This document shows, piece after piece, positions 16,699-24,522 of a DNA stretch of 45,032 nucleotides. The notes under the pieces were generated by a model. It ran no database searches and was not told the origin of the DNA. It saw only the letters and a program-made list of their open reading frames with translations. The position numbers and the translations under genes were made by a program. The DNA comes from an uncultured Subdoligranulum sp. (lineage in GTDB: Bacteria; Bacillota; Clostridia; Christensenellales; CAG-314): contig CABUZX010000011.1 of NCBI GenBank assembly GCA_902496185.1, positions 1 through 45,032 on the forward strand, in the 5' to 3' direction. Numbering within the stretch: the first letter of the stretch is position 1; each line of letters starts with the position of its first letter.

Positions 16699-17885
16699 TT
16701 GGAGTAAAATTTAAATCCACGGGCAAGACTTATTATTTTGATCCGTGTGGAATACAGTTTAAGGTTGGCGACGGAGCAATAGTAGAAACGGCTCGTGGCA
16801 CGGAATTTGCGTGGGTTGCTATTGCCAATAAGGACGTTCCCGACAGTCAGATTGTAGGAGAATTAAAACCCGTAAAAAACAAGGCTAGGCAAGCGGATAT
16901 CGACCGTTATGAAAAAAACATACAACGCAAAGCGGAAATTATGCGAGTGGTAAGGGAAAAAATCGCTGAACACGGTCTTGATATGCATCTTAAAGACATG
17001 GATTTTTCTTACGACAACAGCAAAATGACTTTTTATTATTCCGCAGACGATAGAGTCGATTTTAGAGAACTAGTCAAGGATCTTGGGTCAACCTTGCGTA
17101 CGAGAGTAGAATTAAGACAGATTGGTATCCGCGACGAAACAAAAATGTTGGGCGGATTAGGCAGTTGCGGTAGACCGTGTTGTTGTAGCAGTTTTTTAAA
17201 CGGTTTTGAAAGAGTTTCGATAAAAATGGCAAAAGTACAGGGATTGTCTTTAAACCCCGTCAATATCAGCGGTTTGTGCGGTAGACTTATGTGTTGCCTT
17301 AAGTACGAAAACGATCATTACATCGAAACGGCAAAAATTATGCCAAAAGTTAACGATATTGTAAAAACCCCCGACGGTGAAGGTAAAGTAGAGTACGTAG
17401 ACCTTTTGCGTAGAGAAGTAAGGGTTCAATATACCGACGACAACGGTATGATTGCATTAAAAGCCTTTAAGGTAAAGGAGTTGGACGTCTTGTCTACTGC
17501 AGCAGTCGAAGACGATTTAAATGCGGACGAAGATACTTTTGACGACTTTGTTTTGGAAGAAATTTCCGATCAGCCTGCCAAAGCCCAACAACCGTCAAAA
17601 CCCAAAATTCTTCAAGATTTGAAACAATTAAACGAAATGGACGGAAAGGATATTGACAAAAAGGAAAAAACACAATTTGTAAAGAAAAAAAATTCTAAAC
17701 AAAAGATTTTAAACACAAAAAAACCCCTTGCTTCCGACGACGTTTTGCAAGAGCAGTCTGCAGAGATTGATACCGCAGAGGAATACGACGTTGACCAAAA
17801 CGTCCAACCGAAATTTCAAAAAATAAAAAAACGTAAAAACAATTACAAACATAAACGTCGTGAGTGGAACAAAAAACCTGATTGA
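16686..17885 (+). CDS. ricT: RicT/YaaT (PSP1-domain) regulator with a long charged tail
   Basis: A 399-residue PSP1-domain protein. Residues 1-270 match RicT: start VGVKFKSTGKTYYFDP, the cysteine-rich LGSCGRPCCCSSF followed by LCGRLMCCLKYE, and VKTPDGEGKV. In B. subtilis the Cys residues bind Fe-S clusters, and RicT with RicA/RicF helps RNase Y-mediated mRNA processing. Residues about 275-399 form an unusual acidic then very basic tail (DDLNADEDTFDDF early; ending RKNNYKHKRREWNKKPD). Family members are usually near 270-300. GGAGG precedes the ATG inside holB. RicA and RicF are not in the window. Confidence 0.93.
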   Translation: MPTIVGVKFKSTGKTYYFDPCGIQFKVGDGAIVETARGTEFAWVAIANKDVPDSQIVGELKPVKNKARQADIDRYEKNIQRKAEIMRVVREKIAEHGLDMHLKDMDFSYDNSKMTFYYSADDRVDFRELVKDLGSTLRTRVELRQIGIRDETKMLGGLGSCGRPCCCSSFLNGFERVSIKMAKVQGLSLNPVNISGLCGRLMCCLKYENDHYIETAKIMPKVNDIVKTPDGEGKVEYVDLLRREVRVQYTDDNGMIALKAFKVKELDVLSTAAVEDDLNADEDTFDDFVLEEISDQPAKAQQPSKPKILQDLKQLNEMDGKDIDKKEKTQFVKKKNSKQKILNTKKPLASDDVLQEQSAEIDTAEEYDVDQNVQPKFQKIKKRKNNYKHKRREWNKKPD

Positions 17886-17915
17886 ATTTGATTGAATAAA
17901 TTTTGTCATAGGCTG

Positions 17916-17944
17916 TTGACAAACCGTACTTTGTGTATTAAAAT
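17916..17944 (+). promoter_or_regulatory. Promoter of the ferredoxin gene
   Basis: TTGACA, 17-bp spacer, TAAAAT, 33 bases before the ATG. Confidence 0.75.
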
Positions 17945-17976
17945 ATTATTGTCATTTAGACAAAGGAGATAAAATC

Positions 17977-18147
17977 ATGGCATACAAAATCAGTAACGAA
18001 TGTATCAAATGTGGTGCTTGCGCTGCGGGTTGCCCGGTAAACGCTATTGCTGAAGGTGACGACAAATATCAAATCGATCCAAATACTTGTATCGACTGTG
18101 GTGCTTGCGCATCAACTTGTCCGGTAAACGCAATCAGCCAAGACTAA
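17977..18147 (+). CDS. 2[4Fe-4S] clostridial-type ferredoxin
   Basis: A 56-residue protein. It has two CxxCxxCxxxCP motifs: CIKCGACAAGCP (9-20) and CIDCGACASTCP (38-49), each followed by VNAI. The eight Cys bind two [4Fe-4S] clusters; the protein carries low-potential electrons. AAAGGAG precedes the ATG by 8 bases. Codon use is biased to frequent codons, consistent with high expression. It sits between ricT and trmN but has its own promoter and terminator, so it is a monocistronic insertion in the conserved block. Confidence 0.97.
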   Translation: MAYKISNECIKCGACAAGCPVNAIAEGDDKYQIDPNTCIDCGACASTCPVNAISQD

Positions 18148-18165
18148 TTAAAAAACACAATTTAA

Positions 18166-18200
18166 GCAAAAAGCCTTCTTTTAGAAGGCTTTTTGCTTTG
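18166..18200 (+). terminator. Terminator of the ferredoxin gene
   Basis: GCAAAAAGCCTTCT / AGAAGGCTTTTTGC, a long near-perfect stem with a T-rich 3' arm, followed by TTTG. Confidence 0.93.
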
Positions 18201-18226
18201 TTGTTTTTTGTAAATCACAAAAAAAG

Positions 18227-18255
18227 TTGCAAAGGTTGACGAGTTGTGTTAAGAT
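18227..18255 (+). promoter_or_regulatory. Promoter of trmN-rsmI, predicting a leaderless mRNA
   Basis: TTGCAA, 17-bp spacer, TAAGAT. Transcription would start about 18262, which is the A of the trmN ATG. No Shine-Dalgarno sequence is present in the short gap. Confidence 0.55.
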
Positions 18256-18261
18256 GTTGTT

Positions 18262-19023
18262 ATGATTGGCAGTGATGAAAGAATAGAGGATTTGCAATAC
18301 AACGGGTTAAAAATTATTCAAAAAACGACTGGTTACAGGTTTACTACCGACGCCGTTTTGCTTGCCAATTTTGTAAAGGGGACAAAGGGCAAAAAGGTTG
18401 CGGACGTGGGGTGCGGTAGCGGAATAATTGCTATTCTTGTGGCGGAAAAACAGCAACCGAAATACGTTTTGGGTATAGAAATTCAGCAGGAAGTAGCTCA
18501 AATGGCAGAGCGTAGCGTTGCTCTCAACAATCTAACGGACAAAATTGAAATAAAAAACGCCGACGTAAGGGCGTTGTCTATTGAAATGGGCGAGGTTTTT
18601 GACGTGGTGGTTGTAAATCCGCCGTATCGCAAGGTAGGTAGCGGATTGACTCAACGTCAAGATACTTTGTGTATGAGTAGGCACGAAGTTACGTTAACCC
18701 TTGAAGAAGTTTTTGCTTCGGCAAAACGCTTGCTTAAATTTGGCGGAAGTATGTTTATGGTCCATCAGGCGGAACGCATGGCAGAAGCTTTTGCGTTGGG
18801 GCATAAATACGGTTTGGAAGCAAAAGAGCTTTGCCCTGTTTGCGCGCGTCAGGGGAGTAATCCCAACGTTTTTTTAGCGCGATTTGTCAAAGGCGGAAAG
18901 GTGGGCTTAAAATGGCTTGAACCGATAGTAGTATTTGATGCCGACGGAAATTATTCCGTAACGGTAAAAAAGTTGTACGGAGACAGCTTTTTGTCAACCG
19001 ACGGACAAAAGGAGAAAAAATGA
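18262..19023 (+). CDS. tRNA1(Val) (adenine-N6)-methyltransferase-like protein (YabB family)
   Basis: A 253-residue SAM-dependent N6-adenine methyltransferase. Start ERIEDLQYNGLKIIQ and FTTDAVLLANF are typical of the TrmN6/YabB family; DVGCGSGIIAILVAE is the SAM motif; VVNPPYRK holds the catalytic NPPY. It should methylate A37 of tRNA1Val or a related RNA. The same gene sits beside rsmI in Bacillus. No ribosome binding site precedes the ATG. Its stop overlaps rsmI (ATGA). Confidence 0.9.
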   Translation: MIGSDERIEDLQYNGLKIIQKTTGYRFTTDAVLLANFVKGTKGKKVADVGCGSGIIAILVAEKQQPKYVLGIEIQQEVAQMAERSVALNNLTDKIEIKNADVRALSIEMGEVFDVVVVNPPYRKVGSGLTQRQDTLCMSRHEVTLTLEEVFASAKRLLKFGGSMFMVHQAERMAEAFALGHKYGLEAKELCPVCARQGSNPNVFLARFVKGGKVGLKWLEPIVVFDADGNYSVTVKKLYGDSFLSTDGQKEKK

Positions 19024-19814
19024 TTTATTTTGTAGCAACGCCTATTGGCAATCTGGAAGAAATTACCTTGCGGGCAATAAACGTTTTGAAACAAAGCGAC
19101 GTTATTTTTTGCGAAGATACGCGTCACTCGTCAATACTTTTGAAACATTTTGAAATAAGCGTTCCGTTAAAAAGTTATCATAAATTTAACGAAACAAAAA
19201 GTTGTGAGTATATTTTGCAACTGTCGAGGGAGGGCAAAACGGTTAGCATAATCAGCGATGCGGGTATGCCTTGTATTAGCGATCCGGGAAAAATTCTCGT
19301 CAACGCTTGCGTTGAGTCTGGTGAAAAATTTTGCGTGGTAAGCGGTCCTTCGGCAGGGCTCAACGCTTTTGTTTATAGCGGATTTGATACGCCCTTTGTT
19401 TTTGTTGGGTTTTTGCCGGAAAAAAAGTCTGAAAGAGACAAGTTGGTAGACAACGTAATTTCGTCAGGTACGCTTATTTTTTATTGCGCGCCACACGACA
19501 TAAAGGAAACTCTTGCATATCTTGCAACAAAACTTGGCGAAAATAGACGCGTTGCCGTTGCCAAGGAGTTGACAAAACTACACGAACAAATAATTCATAC
19601 CACCTTGGGACAGGCGGAAATAAACGAGCCAAAAGGAGAATACGTGATAGTGGTGGAAAAAACCGACGCAAATGCAAATTCGCTCAACTCTTTGCCTGTT
19701 GAAAAACACGTTGAGTTTTACGTTAATAACGGTATGGCAAAAATGGACGCCATAAAAGCCACCGCAAAGGATTTGGGAGTAAGCAAAAATGAAGTCTATA
19801 AGGCATTGCTGTAA
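19020..19814 (+). CDS. rsmI: 16S rRNA (cytidine-1402-2'-O)-methyltransferase
   Basis: A 264-residue tetrapyrrole-methylase-fold protein. ATPIGNLEEITLRAI, FCEDTRHSSILLKHF, ISDAGMPCISDPG and VVSGPSAGLNAF are the standard RsmI motifs in order. It methylates the 2'-OH of C1402 in the ribosomal P site. AAAGGAG lies in the end of the upstream gene, and the ATGA overlap couples translation. The C-terminal 30 residues (NNGMAKMDAIKATAKDLGVS) are the small helical domain usual in Firmicutes. Confidence 0.96.
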   Translation: MIYFVATPIGNLEEITLRAINVLKQSDVIFCEDTRHSSILLKHFEISVPLKSYHKFNETKSCEYILQLSREGKTVSIISDAGMPCISDPGKILVNACVESGEKFCVVSGPSAGLNAFVYSGFDTPFVFVGFLPEKKSERDKLVDNVISSGTLIFYCAPHDIKETLAYLATKLGENRRVAVAKELTKLHEQIIHTTLGQAEINEPKGEYVIVVEKTDANANSLNSLPVEKHVEFYVNNGMAKMDAIKATAKDLGVSKNEVYKALL

Positions 19815-19833
19815 AAAAGTTTATACTTTTTAC

Positions 19834-19861
19834 TTGACAAATTGATATATAGGTTTAAAAT
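19834..19861 (+). promoter_or_regulatory. Promoter of the unknown membrane-protein gene
   Basis: TTGACA, 16-bp spacer, TAAAAT. The 75-base leader contains GTGATT/AATCAC, which could form a small hairpin. Confidence 0.65.
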
Positions 19862-19943
19862 GCTATCGGAGTGATTTTGGGGATTGTCAATCACTTGTTT
19901 CCGTGCGTTTCTTGCGGAGGAGACGCAAAAGGAGGGAAGTATA

Positions 19944-20615
19944 ATGCAGTTCGAAAATACTCTGGCAGATTTGTTGAAGCTTTTTACAAACGCCGAAAGT
20001 GGCGTTTTTTTGCTCTTTAGCGCAATTATTACCGTATTGGTTCAGGTAATAAAAAACACTTGTTTAAACAAGTTGCAAATAGATTTAAAAAATAAATTCG
20101 ACCCGACGGTGCTGTTGCCGTTTGGTTTTGGGTTGGTTTTTGCGCTTGTTAACTTTTTTGTTATAAAAAAGGAGTCCTTTGATGGGATTAATTCTTTAGG
20201 ACAAATTTTGATAGACGTGTTGTCGCTAGGGGCAACGTCAATGATGATTTATCGCGTGTTTTCCTCTTTTGACAAAACCAACGTCAAAACTTTGTGCAAG
20301 GACGGAGTTTTTTCCATACTTTACAACGAGCTTTTGATAGTTACGGACGTAAGAAAGCAATTGATTAACAACGAAATTTCCTTTGTGGAATTTTTAGAGA
20401 AATTGCAAGAGGCAGAGTGGGGCATAAAAGCCATTTATGATAATTCGCTTAACAAAGAGAAAGAAACCCCCGACGAAACAACGACCTCAATAGACGGGCA
20501 AGAAAAATTGCAATGTTTAAAAGTGGTTTTGTCGGGGTTGGTGACTCAAGACGATTTGGACAAGGTAGCGGAAACTTTACACAAAGCGTTTGAAGACTAT
20601 TTTGCTTTTTTGTAA
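19944..20615 (+). CDS. Unrecognised membrane protein with a helical tail
   Basis: A 223-residue protein. I see three hydrophobic segments (about 20-36, 56-75 and 88-105), then a soluble, charge-rich helical region of about 115 residues. The arrangement FLLFSAIITVLVQVIKN followed by a basic loop recalls small holin-like or membrane-anchored proteins, but I do not assign a family. The ATG at 19944 is chosen because AAAAGGAGGG precedes it; the longer TTG-initiated frame has no such site. It has its own promoter and is followed by a hairpin without a U-tract. Confidence 0.7.
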   Translation: MQFENTLADLLKLFTNAESGVFLLFSAIITVLVQVIKNTCLNKLQIDLKNKFDPTVLLPFGFGLVFALVNFFVIKKESFDGINSLGQILIDVLSLGATSMMIYRVFSSFDKTNVKTLCKDGVFSILYNELLIVTDVRKQLINNEISFVEFLEKLQEAEWGIKAIYDNSLNKEKETPDETTTSIDGQEKLQCLKVVLSGLVTQDDLDKVAETLHKAFEDYFAFL

Positions 20616-20642
20616 GGAGCTTTAAAGCAAATCTAAGTATAC

Positions 20643-20670
20643 GAGAAAGGGAAATTATTTTCCCTTTCTC
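20643..20670. other. Hairpin after the membrane-protein gene
   Basis: GAGAAAGGGA / TCCCTTTCTC, a 10-bp perfect stem with an 8-base AT loop, 28 bases after the stop. It lacks a T-run on either strand (A-rich flank), so it is a weak terminator at best, or an mRNA-stabilising stem. Confidence 0.6.
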
Positions 20671-20724
20671 ACAAAAAAAACATTAAAAACCATACGTTTT
20701 TTAAAAAAAAGTAGCGTATTTTAT

Positions 20725-20753
20725 TTGATAAATACGACGTGCTTTGGTATAAT
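20725..20753 (+). promoter_or_regulatory. Promoter of the YitT pair
   Basis: TTGATA, 17-bp spacer, perfect TATAAT; start codon 58 bases downstream. Confidence 0.78.
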
Positions 20754-20810
20754 AACCTAACGATTGAAACTGATAAAAAGAAACGAAAAAAGAATTCGGA
20801 GAAACTAATA

Positions 20811-21728
20811 ATGGAACTCAAACTTTCCAAACAAAGCGTATGGAAAATAATCAAAGATTACGTATACCTAATAATGGGCGCTTTTTGTCTTTCGGCGGCT
20901 ACGTACTTTTTTATGTTGCCGAGCAAAATCGTCGCAGGCGGTGTAGGCGGGTTATCTAATATTTTATTTTATTGGTTTGGCTGGAAGGTAAGTATCGTTT
21001 CTATTATATTGCAAGTACCTTTGCTTATTATGGCGTTAATTATGTTGCCCAAAAGCTTTTCTGTCAAAACGGTTTTTTCTTGTATAGTATACAGCGGATG
21101 GGCGTATTTGTTTGAAAGGTTTTTTCCCAACGTGCCCAATACAATGCCTTCAAGTAGAATATTGTGGCTGTTGGTAGGCGCGGTAGTGGACGCGACGGGT
21201 ATTTATTTGGCTTACGCCGCGGGCGGTAGCAACGGCGGTAGCGAAATTGTAAGCAGTATAGTGGTAAAAAAGAATCCCGACGCAAAAATCGGCAACGTTT
21301 TGGTTATTTTTAATTACGTCGTTTATGCATTAGCGTTGGTTTGTTTTATTACTACCGACGGTATAAATATGGAAAGTATGATAAGAATACTTTATTCCGT
21401 GTTGATGAGTTACGCAGTATCGTTTGTGGTGGACTTGTTGTCTAATGGAATTTATCCGCTACTTAAGTATTACGTCATAACGACCAAAGACGAGGAAATT
21501 TCGCAGGCTCTTTACAAAACTTTTAAACGGGGAGTTTCTAAAGTAGACCTTGTGGACGGAGAGGGAAATCAGCTTAAAGACAAAAAGATGTTGGTGGTGG
21601 TTATCCAATATAGACAAAACACCAAACTCAAGCATCTTGTAAAGCATATTGACCCCGAGTGTTTTGCATATTGCAAAACAATAGATAACGTAGTAACCCG
21701 TCCCGATTTTAAAAAGAGGTATAAGTAA
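20811..21728 (+). CDS. YitT family membrane protein (DUF2179), first copy
   Basis: A 305-residue protein. Residues about 15-200 carry five or six membrane segments with the YitT pattern (FMLPSKIVAGGVGGLSNIL; YAAGGSNGGSEIV). The last ~90 residues are the cytosolic DUF2179 domain (YVITTKDEEISQALYK, MLVVVIQYRQ). Function of the family is not established; DUF2179 is a small alpha/beta domain thought to sense ligands. The ATG at 20811 follows CGGAG at 9 bases; the longer frame begins before the -10 box and is rejected. Its stop overlaps the second copy (TAATG). Confidence 0.88.
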   Translation: MELKLSKQSVWKIIKDYVYLIMGAFCLSAATYFFMLPSKIVAGGVGGLSNILFYWFGWKVSIVSIILQVPLLIMALIMLPKSFSVKTVFSCIVYSGWAYLFERFFPNVPNTMPSSRILWLLVGAVVDATGIYLAYAAGGSNGGSEIVSSIVVKKNPDAKIGNVLVIFNYVVYALALVCFITTDGINMESMIRILYSVLMSYAVSFVVDLLSNGIYPLLKYYVITTKDEEISQALYKTFKRGVSKVDLVDGEGNQLKDKKMLVVVIQYRQNTKLKHLVKHIDPECFAYCKTIDNVVTRPDFKKRYK

Positions 21729-22756
21729 TGGAAGTTAAAAAGGAAGAACAAAAGGCAACTACTACGGTTGTCGTTGATAGCGCAAAGCCCGTAGTAAGTG
21801 TCAAGCGTCGGTTTAAAACCGTATTCAATATTGTAATTGCGGCTTTTTTGCGCGCGGTGGCGTTGGAAATGTTTCTTTTGCCAAACAAAATCGTAGTTGG
21901 GGGCGCTGTAGGTATTGCAGGTTTGTTTACGTGGCTGTTTGGTTTGTCCGATTTTGCGGGGCTGTTCGTTTTGGCAATAAATATTCCGTTGTTGATTGTT
22001 GCGTTTTTTAAAACGGACAAAAATTTTGTATTAAAAACTGCCGTATGTATTATTTTAATGGCAGGATTTATGGAATTGTTTGCTTTGACAAATTTGGCTC
22101 AATCTTTGGGAACAGCGCCTGTTACGGACGAAACAAAAGTGTTGTTTGCTTTACTTGGCGGCGCGTTGAGTGGCATAAGTCTGCCGTTGACGTTGAGTGT
22201 TCAGGCGTCTACAGGCGGTAGCGATATCGTCACTATGATTTTGCAAAAGCAAAGAGGCATAGGTAATTACTCACGGGTTACTTTGTATATTGACTTTGTG
22301 ACTATTGCAGTGGTGGCAATTTTTTCACATTGGATTGTGGGCGCTGGCGACGGTATGGACGTTTTGATTTATTCCGTTGCGTCTCAATTTGTAGCAAACC
22401 TCGTACAAAATCAGATTTATAAAGGTTATTCTTCAGCTTACGGCTTTGATATTATTACGGATAAGCCTCAGGAAGTTGCGCAGGCGTTGTCGGAAAATCT
22501 CCACAGGGGCTTGACGGGACTAAAGGTTACGGGAATGTATTCGCACAAGGAAAAAACAATGATTGTGTGTATTATTTATAAACGTCAACTCAACAGGGCA
22601 AGACAAATAGTGCGACAAGTTGATCCCGAAGCCTTTGCAACGGTTTATACCGTAAAGGAAGTTGTAGGAAACGGTTTCCGCAATACGGAAGAAGATCTTG
22701 AAGAAAAGATTTTGCATAGCGAACAAGCTTTGCCTAAGGAAAAAAAGAGAAATTAA
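21728..22756 (+). CDS. YitT family membrane protein (DUF2179), second copy
   Basis: A 342-residue paralogue of the preceding gene. It has the same order: LLPNKIVVGGAVGIAGLF and VQASTGGSDIVTMIL in the membrane part, then DIITDKPQEVAQALSENLHR and MIVCIIYKRQ in DUF2179. It adds a 25-residue charged N-terminus and a C-terminal tail rich in Lys/Glu. The one-base overlap of stop and start predicts coupled translation, so the two may form a heteromer. AAGAGG lies 9 bases before the ATG. Confidence 0.88.
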   Translation: MEVKKEEQKATTTVVVDSAKPVVSVKRRFKTVFNIVIAAFLRAVALEMFLLPNKIVVGGAVGIAGLFTWLFGLSDFAGLFVLAINIPLLIVAFFKTDKNFVLKTAVCIILMAGFMELFALTNLAQSLGTAPVTDETKVLFALLGGALSGISLPLTLSVQASTGGSDIVTMILQKQRGIGNYSRVTLYIDFVTIAVVAIFSHWIVGAGDGMDVLIYSVASQFVANLVQNQIYKGYSSAYGFDIITDKPQEVAQALSENLHRGLTGLKVTGMYSHKEKTMIVCIIYKRQLNRARQIVRQVDPEAFATVYTVKEVVGNGFRNTEEDLEEKILHSEQALPKEKKRN

Positions 22757-22768
22757 TATAATGATTTA

Positions 22769-22801
22769 AAACGCTTTTAAACACAAAAGCGTTTTTCTTT
22801 T
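22769..22801 (+). terminator. Terminator of the YitT operon
   Basis: AAACGCTTT / AAAGCGTTT stem followed by TTCTTTTTTTG. Confidence 0.88.
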
Positions 22802-22812
22802 TTTGTTATGCG

Positions 22813-22841
22813 TTGACTTAACAAAATGCTTTTGTTATAAT
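22813..22841 (+). promoter_or_regulatory. Promoter of the TIGR04076-type gene
   Basis: TTGACT, 17-bp spacer, perfect TATAAT; start codon 31 bases downstream. Confidence 0.8.
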
Positions 22842-22872
22842 TATCGCGTTTTAAATAAAAAGGAGATAAGTT

Positions 22873-23130
22873 ATGAGACCAAAAATCAAAATTACGTTAG
22901 TAGACAAAAAAGGCGAAGGAATTTGTCACCGCGGACACAAAATTGGCGATTGTTTTGATTTTGATACCGAAAGAGGCAACCTTTGTCCTATGGCAATGCA
23001 CGTGGCGTTTCCTTACGTAGATATATTAAGATACGGCGGGCTGCCGCCAAAATCAAAAAACGGTGATATTTGTTTTTGTTGCCCCGATTGCGACGTGATA
23101 AACGTTTTTAAGATAGAAAAAATTGATTAA
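22873..23130 (+). CDS. TIGR04076-type small cysteine-rich protein
   Basis: An 85-residue protein. The pattern is Ile-Thr-Leu-Val, then CHRGHKIGDCFDF, LCPMAMHVAFPY, YGGLPP and CCPDCDVINVFKIE. This spacing of Cys and His matches the TIGR04076 family, whose function is unknown; Cys-rich segments suggest metal binding. AAAAAGGAG precedes the ATG by 9 bases. It is a single-gene unit, convergent with the DUF421/DUF4363 pair. Confidence 0.82.
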   Translation: MRPKIKITLVDKKGEGICHRGHKIGDCFDFDTERGNLCPMAMHVAFPYVDILRYGGLPPKSKNGDICFCCPDCDVINVFKIEKID

Positions 23131-23132
23131 TA

Positions 23133-23164
23133 ATAAAAAAGCCTTTTGCAAAATGCAAAAGGCA
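23133..23164 (-). terminator. Terminator of the DUF421/DUF4363 operon (possibly bidirectional)
   Basis: GCCTTTTGCA / TGCAAAAGGC, a perfect 10-bp stem. On the reverse strand it is followed by TTTTTTATTA, so it fits the reverse operon best; on the forward strand the tail is only AATTAAA. Confidence 0.85.
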
Positions 23165-23188
23165 ATTAAATATAAGAGGGAAACGTTG

Positions 23189-23563
23189 TCAAAAAACGTG
23201 TCCCAAAGAGGGGATGGCGAGATGACTGACGTAGGAGGCAAGCTCTTTTATCACAAATAGATTTGCTTGACACAGCTCAAAATCTTGTTGCTCGACGTAG
23301 GCTCTTATTTCGCCTACACGCAAGGTGATTTCATATACGTCATTGTGAGGCAAAAAGAATTCGGATTTTTCGCGGACTTTTAGCCATTTTTCGTAAAAAT
23401 CATCATAGATCTCCATTGTCAAAGCATTTTGATCGCAAAGTTCTATCAGTTCGTCTACGTTGTCTTCAAACTTTTTAAAGGTTTTAAAAACGGAAATACT
23501 TTCAAAAATTCCCACGCCCAAAACTACGATAAGGGCAACGATCGGTATAATAACGTGTTTCAT
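23189..23563 (-). CDS. DUF4363 family membrane-anchored protein
   Basis: A 124-residue protein with one N-terminal hydrophobic helix (about 4-24: IIPIVALIVVLGVGIF) and a helical, acidic outer part. The segment YEKWLKVREKSEFFLPHNDVYE and the LRVGEIRAYVEQQD pattern fit DUF4363, a Clostridia family almost always next to DUF421 genes, as here. Function is unknown. Its ATG overlaps the stop of the DUF421 gene (ATGA). Confidence 0.85.
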   Translation of the reverse strand: MKHVIIPIVALIVVLGVGIFESISVFKTFKKFEDNVDELIELCDQNALTMEIYDDFYEKWLKVREKSEFFLPHNDVYEITLRVGEIRAYVEQQDFELCQANLFVIKELASYVSHLAIPSLGHVF

Positions 23564-24240
23564 TTGAGAATATTCTCCTTTGGGCTGTCCCAGCTGATAA
23601 TTCCTTTTTGTTTGATTTGAGCAACAAAATGGTCGTTTTGGTCAAGCGTCAACAAAATCAAATTTTTGAATTTGATGTTTTTTTGCAAAAGAATACGGCT
23701 TATTTTTTCCTTATCTATGTTGTGTTCTTCCAATTGATCGTTGCACCATTTGCCTTCGAGAACTAAAGGTATTGGTAGGCTTTTTTGGCGGTTTTCCATA
23801 GATTTTTTTGGGATTACGGACAGTTGGCCGTTTGTTTCCATCAAAGCGTATTCGATTTCTTCTATAGAAAAATACCCCGAGTTTCTTATGGATTGCAAAA
23901 TATCGTTGAGTTGCATATTGAGTTGTTTGACGGCGCAAAGGTTTATTCCGCCTTTGTCAATAACTAACAAGGGCTTTCCGCTAATAAGAGTTTGCATTTT
24001 AGTGTTTTTTGACAACAAAACGATAAACTGATGCACTATATAAAGCGTCAATATTGATACTAAGCCGTAGATAAGCGGTATGTTTTTGTCGCCCATAGGC
24101 ACGCAAGCTATTTCGGAAATAACCAAAGTTATTACCAGCTCAAAAGGTTCCATTTCGCCTATTTGGCGTTTGCCCATAAGTCTTATGACTATCAAAAGCA
24201 CGCCGAATATTATTAATCCTCTAAAAAAAATTGTAAGCAT
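23560..24240 (-). CDS. DUF421 (YetF/YcaP-like) membrane protein
   Basis: A 226-residue protein. About three N-terminal membrane helices (RGLIIFGVLLIVIRLMGKRQ; the LMGKRQIGEMEPFE motif is diagnostic) are followed by a cytosolic alpha/beta domain (VIDKGGINLCAVKQLNMQLNDIL). DUF421 proteins such as YetF are poorly characterised; some are linked to spores or envelope stress. The ATG has no Shine-Dalgarno sequence. First gene of a two-gene operon with DUF4363. Confidence 0.9.
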   Translation of the reverse strand: MLTIFFRGLIIFGVLLIVIRLMGKRQIGEMEPFELVITLVISEIACVPMGDKNIPLIYGLVSILTLYIVHQFIVLLSKNTKMQTLISGKPLLVIDKGGINLCAVKQLNMQLNDILQSIRNSGYFSIEEIEYALMETNGQLSVIPKKSMENRQKSLPIPLVLEGKWCNDQLEEHNIDKEKISRILLQKNIKFKNLILLTLDQNDHFVAQIKQKGIISWDSPKENILK

Positions 24241-24252
24241 ATTTTTATTGTG

Positions 24253-24281
24253 TTTATACTTTAAAAAAATATTCGTTTCAA
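24253..24281 (-). promoter_or_regulatory. Promoter of DUF421-DUF4363, predicting a very short leader
   Basis: On the reverse strand: TTGAAA, 17-bp spacer, TATAAA. Transcription would start about 24246, some 6 bases before the ATG, and no ribosome binding site is present. Confidence 0.55.
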
Positions 24282-24302
24282 AAAATAATAGTATTAAAAC
24301 GG

Positions 24303-24331
24303 TTTACAAACAAACAAAAATATGTTATATT
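24303..24331 (+). promoter_or_regulatory. Promoter of the THF-riboswitch folT unit
   Basis: TTTACA, 17-bp spacer, TATATT with a TGn extension; transcription would begin about 24338, at the edge of the riboswitch. Confidence 0.7.
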
Positions 24332-24337
24332 TGGTTT

Positions 24338-24446
24338 GGCAAAGTAGAACAAGTGCGTAAAGTGGCAGGGGATGGGAAGTTGCCCCTGCACGAAAGGAAC
24401 TTTGTAAAAAGCAATTTTTCTGCGGTACTTGTTTGCGTCCGTTGCT
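24338..24446 (+). promoter_or_regulatory. Tetrahydrofolate (THF) riboswitch
   Basis: The conserved blocks of the THF-I aptamer occur in order: GTAGA, then GCGTAAAGTG, GGGATGGG, a C/G-rich hairpin (GCAGGGG/CCCCTGC), GCGGT, and the closing TGCGTCCG. The stem ACAAGT (24349-24354) pairs with ACTTGT (24426-24431), and an outer GCAA pairs with TTGC (24442-24445). It precedes folT, the classical target of this class. Folate sufficiency should switch expression off. Confidence 0.85.
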
Positions 24447-24486
24447 TGTTTTTCCGCACCCGTTTTTTGGTGGCGGTTATTTGCTA

Positions 24487-24520
24487 CGGACCTTTCCACA
24501 ACGTTTGGGAGGTCTTTTTT
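24487..24520 (+). terminator. Riboswitch-controlled terminator holding the folT ribosome binding site
   Basis: GGACCT..CCA pairs with TGGGAGGTC, followed by six T, ending 2 bases before the folT ATG. The GGGAGG on the 3' arm is the folT Shine-Dalgarno site, so the stem can both terminate and sequester. Confidence 0.7.
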
Positions 24521-24522
24521 GT

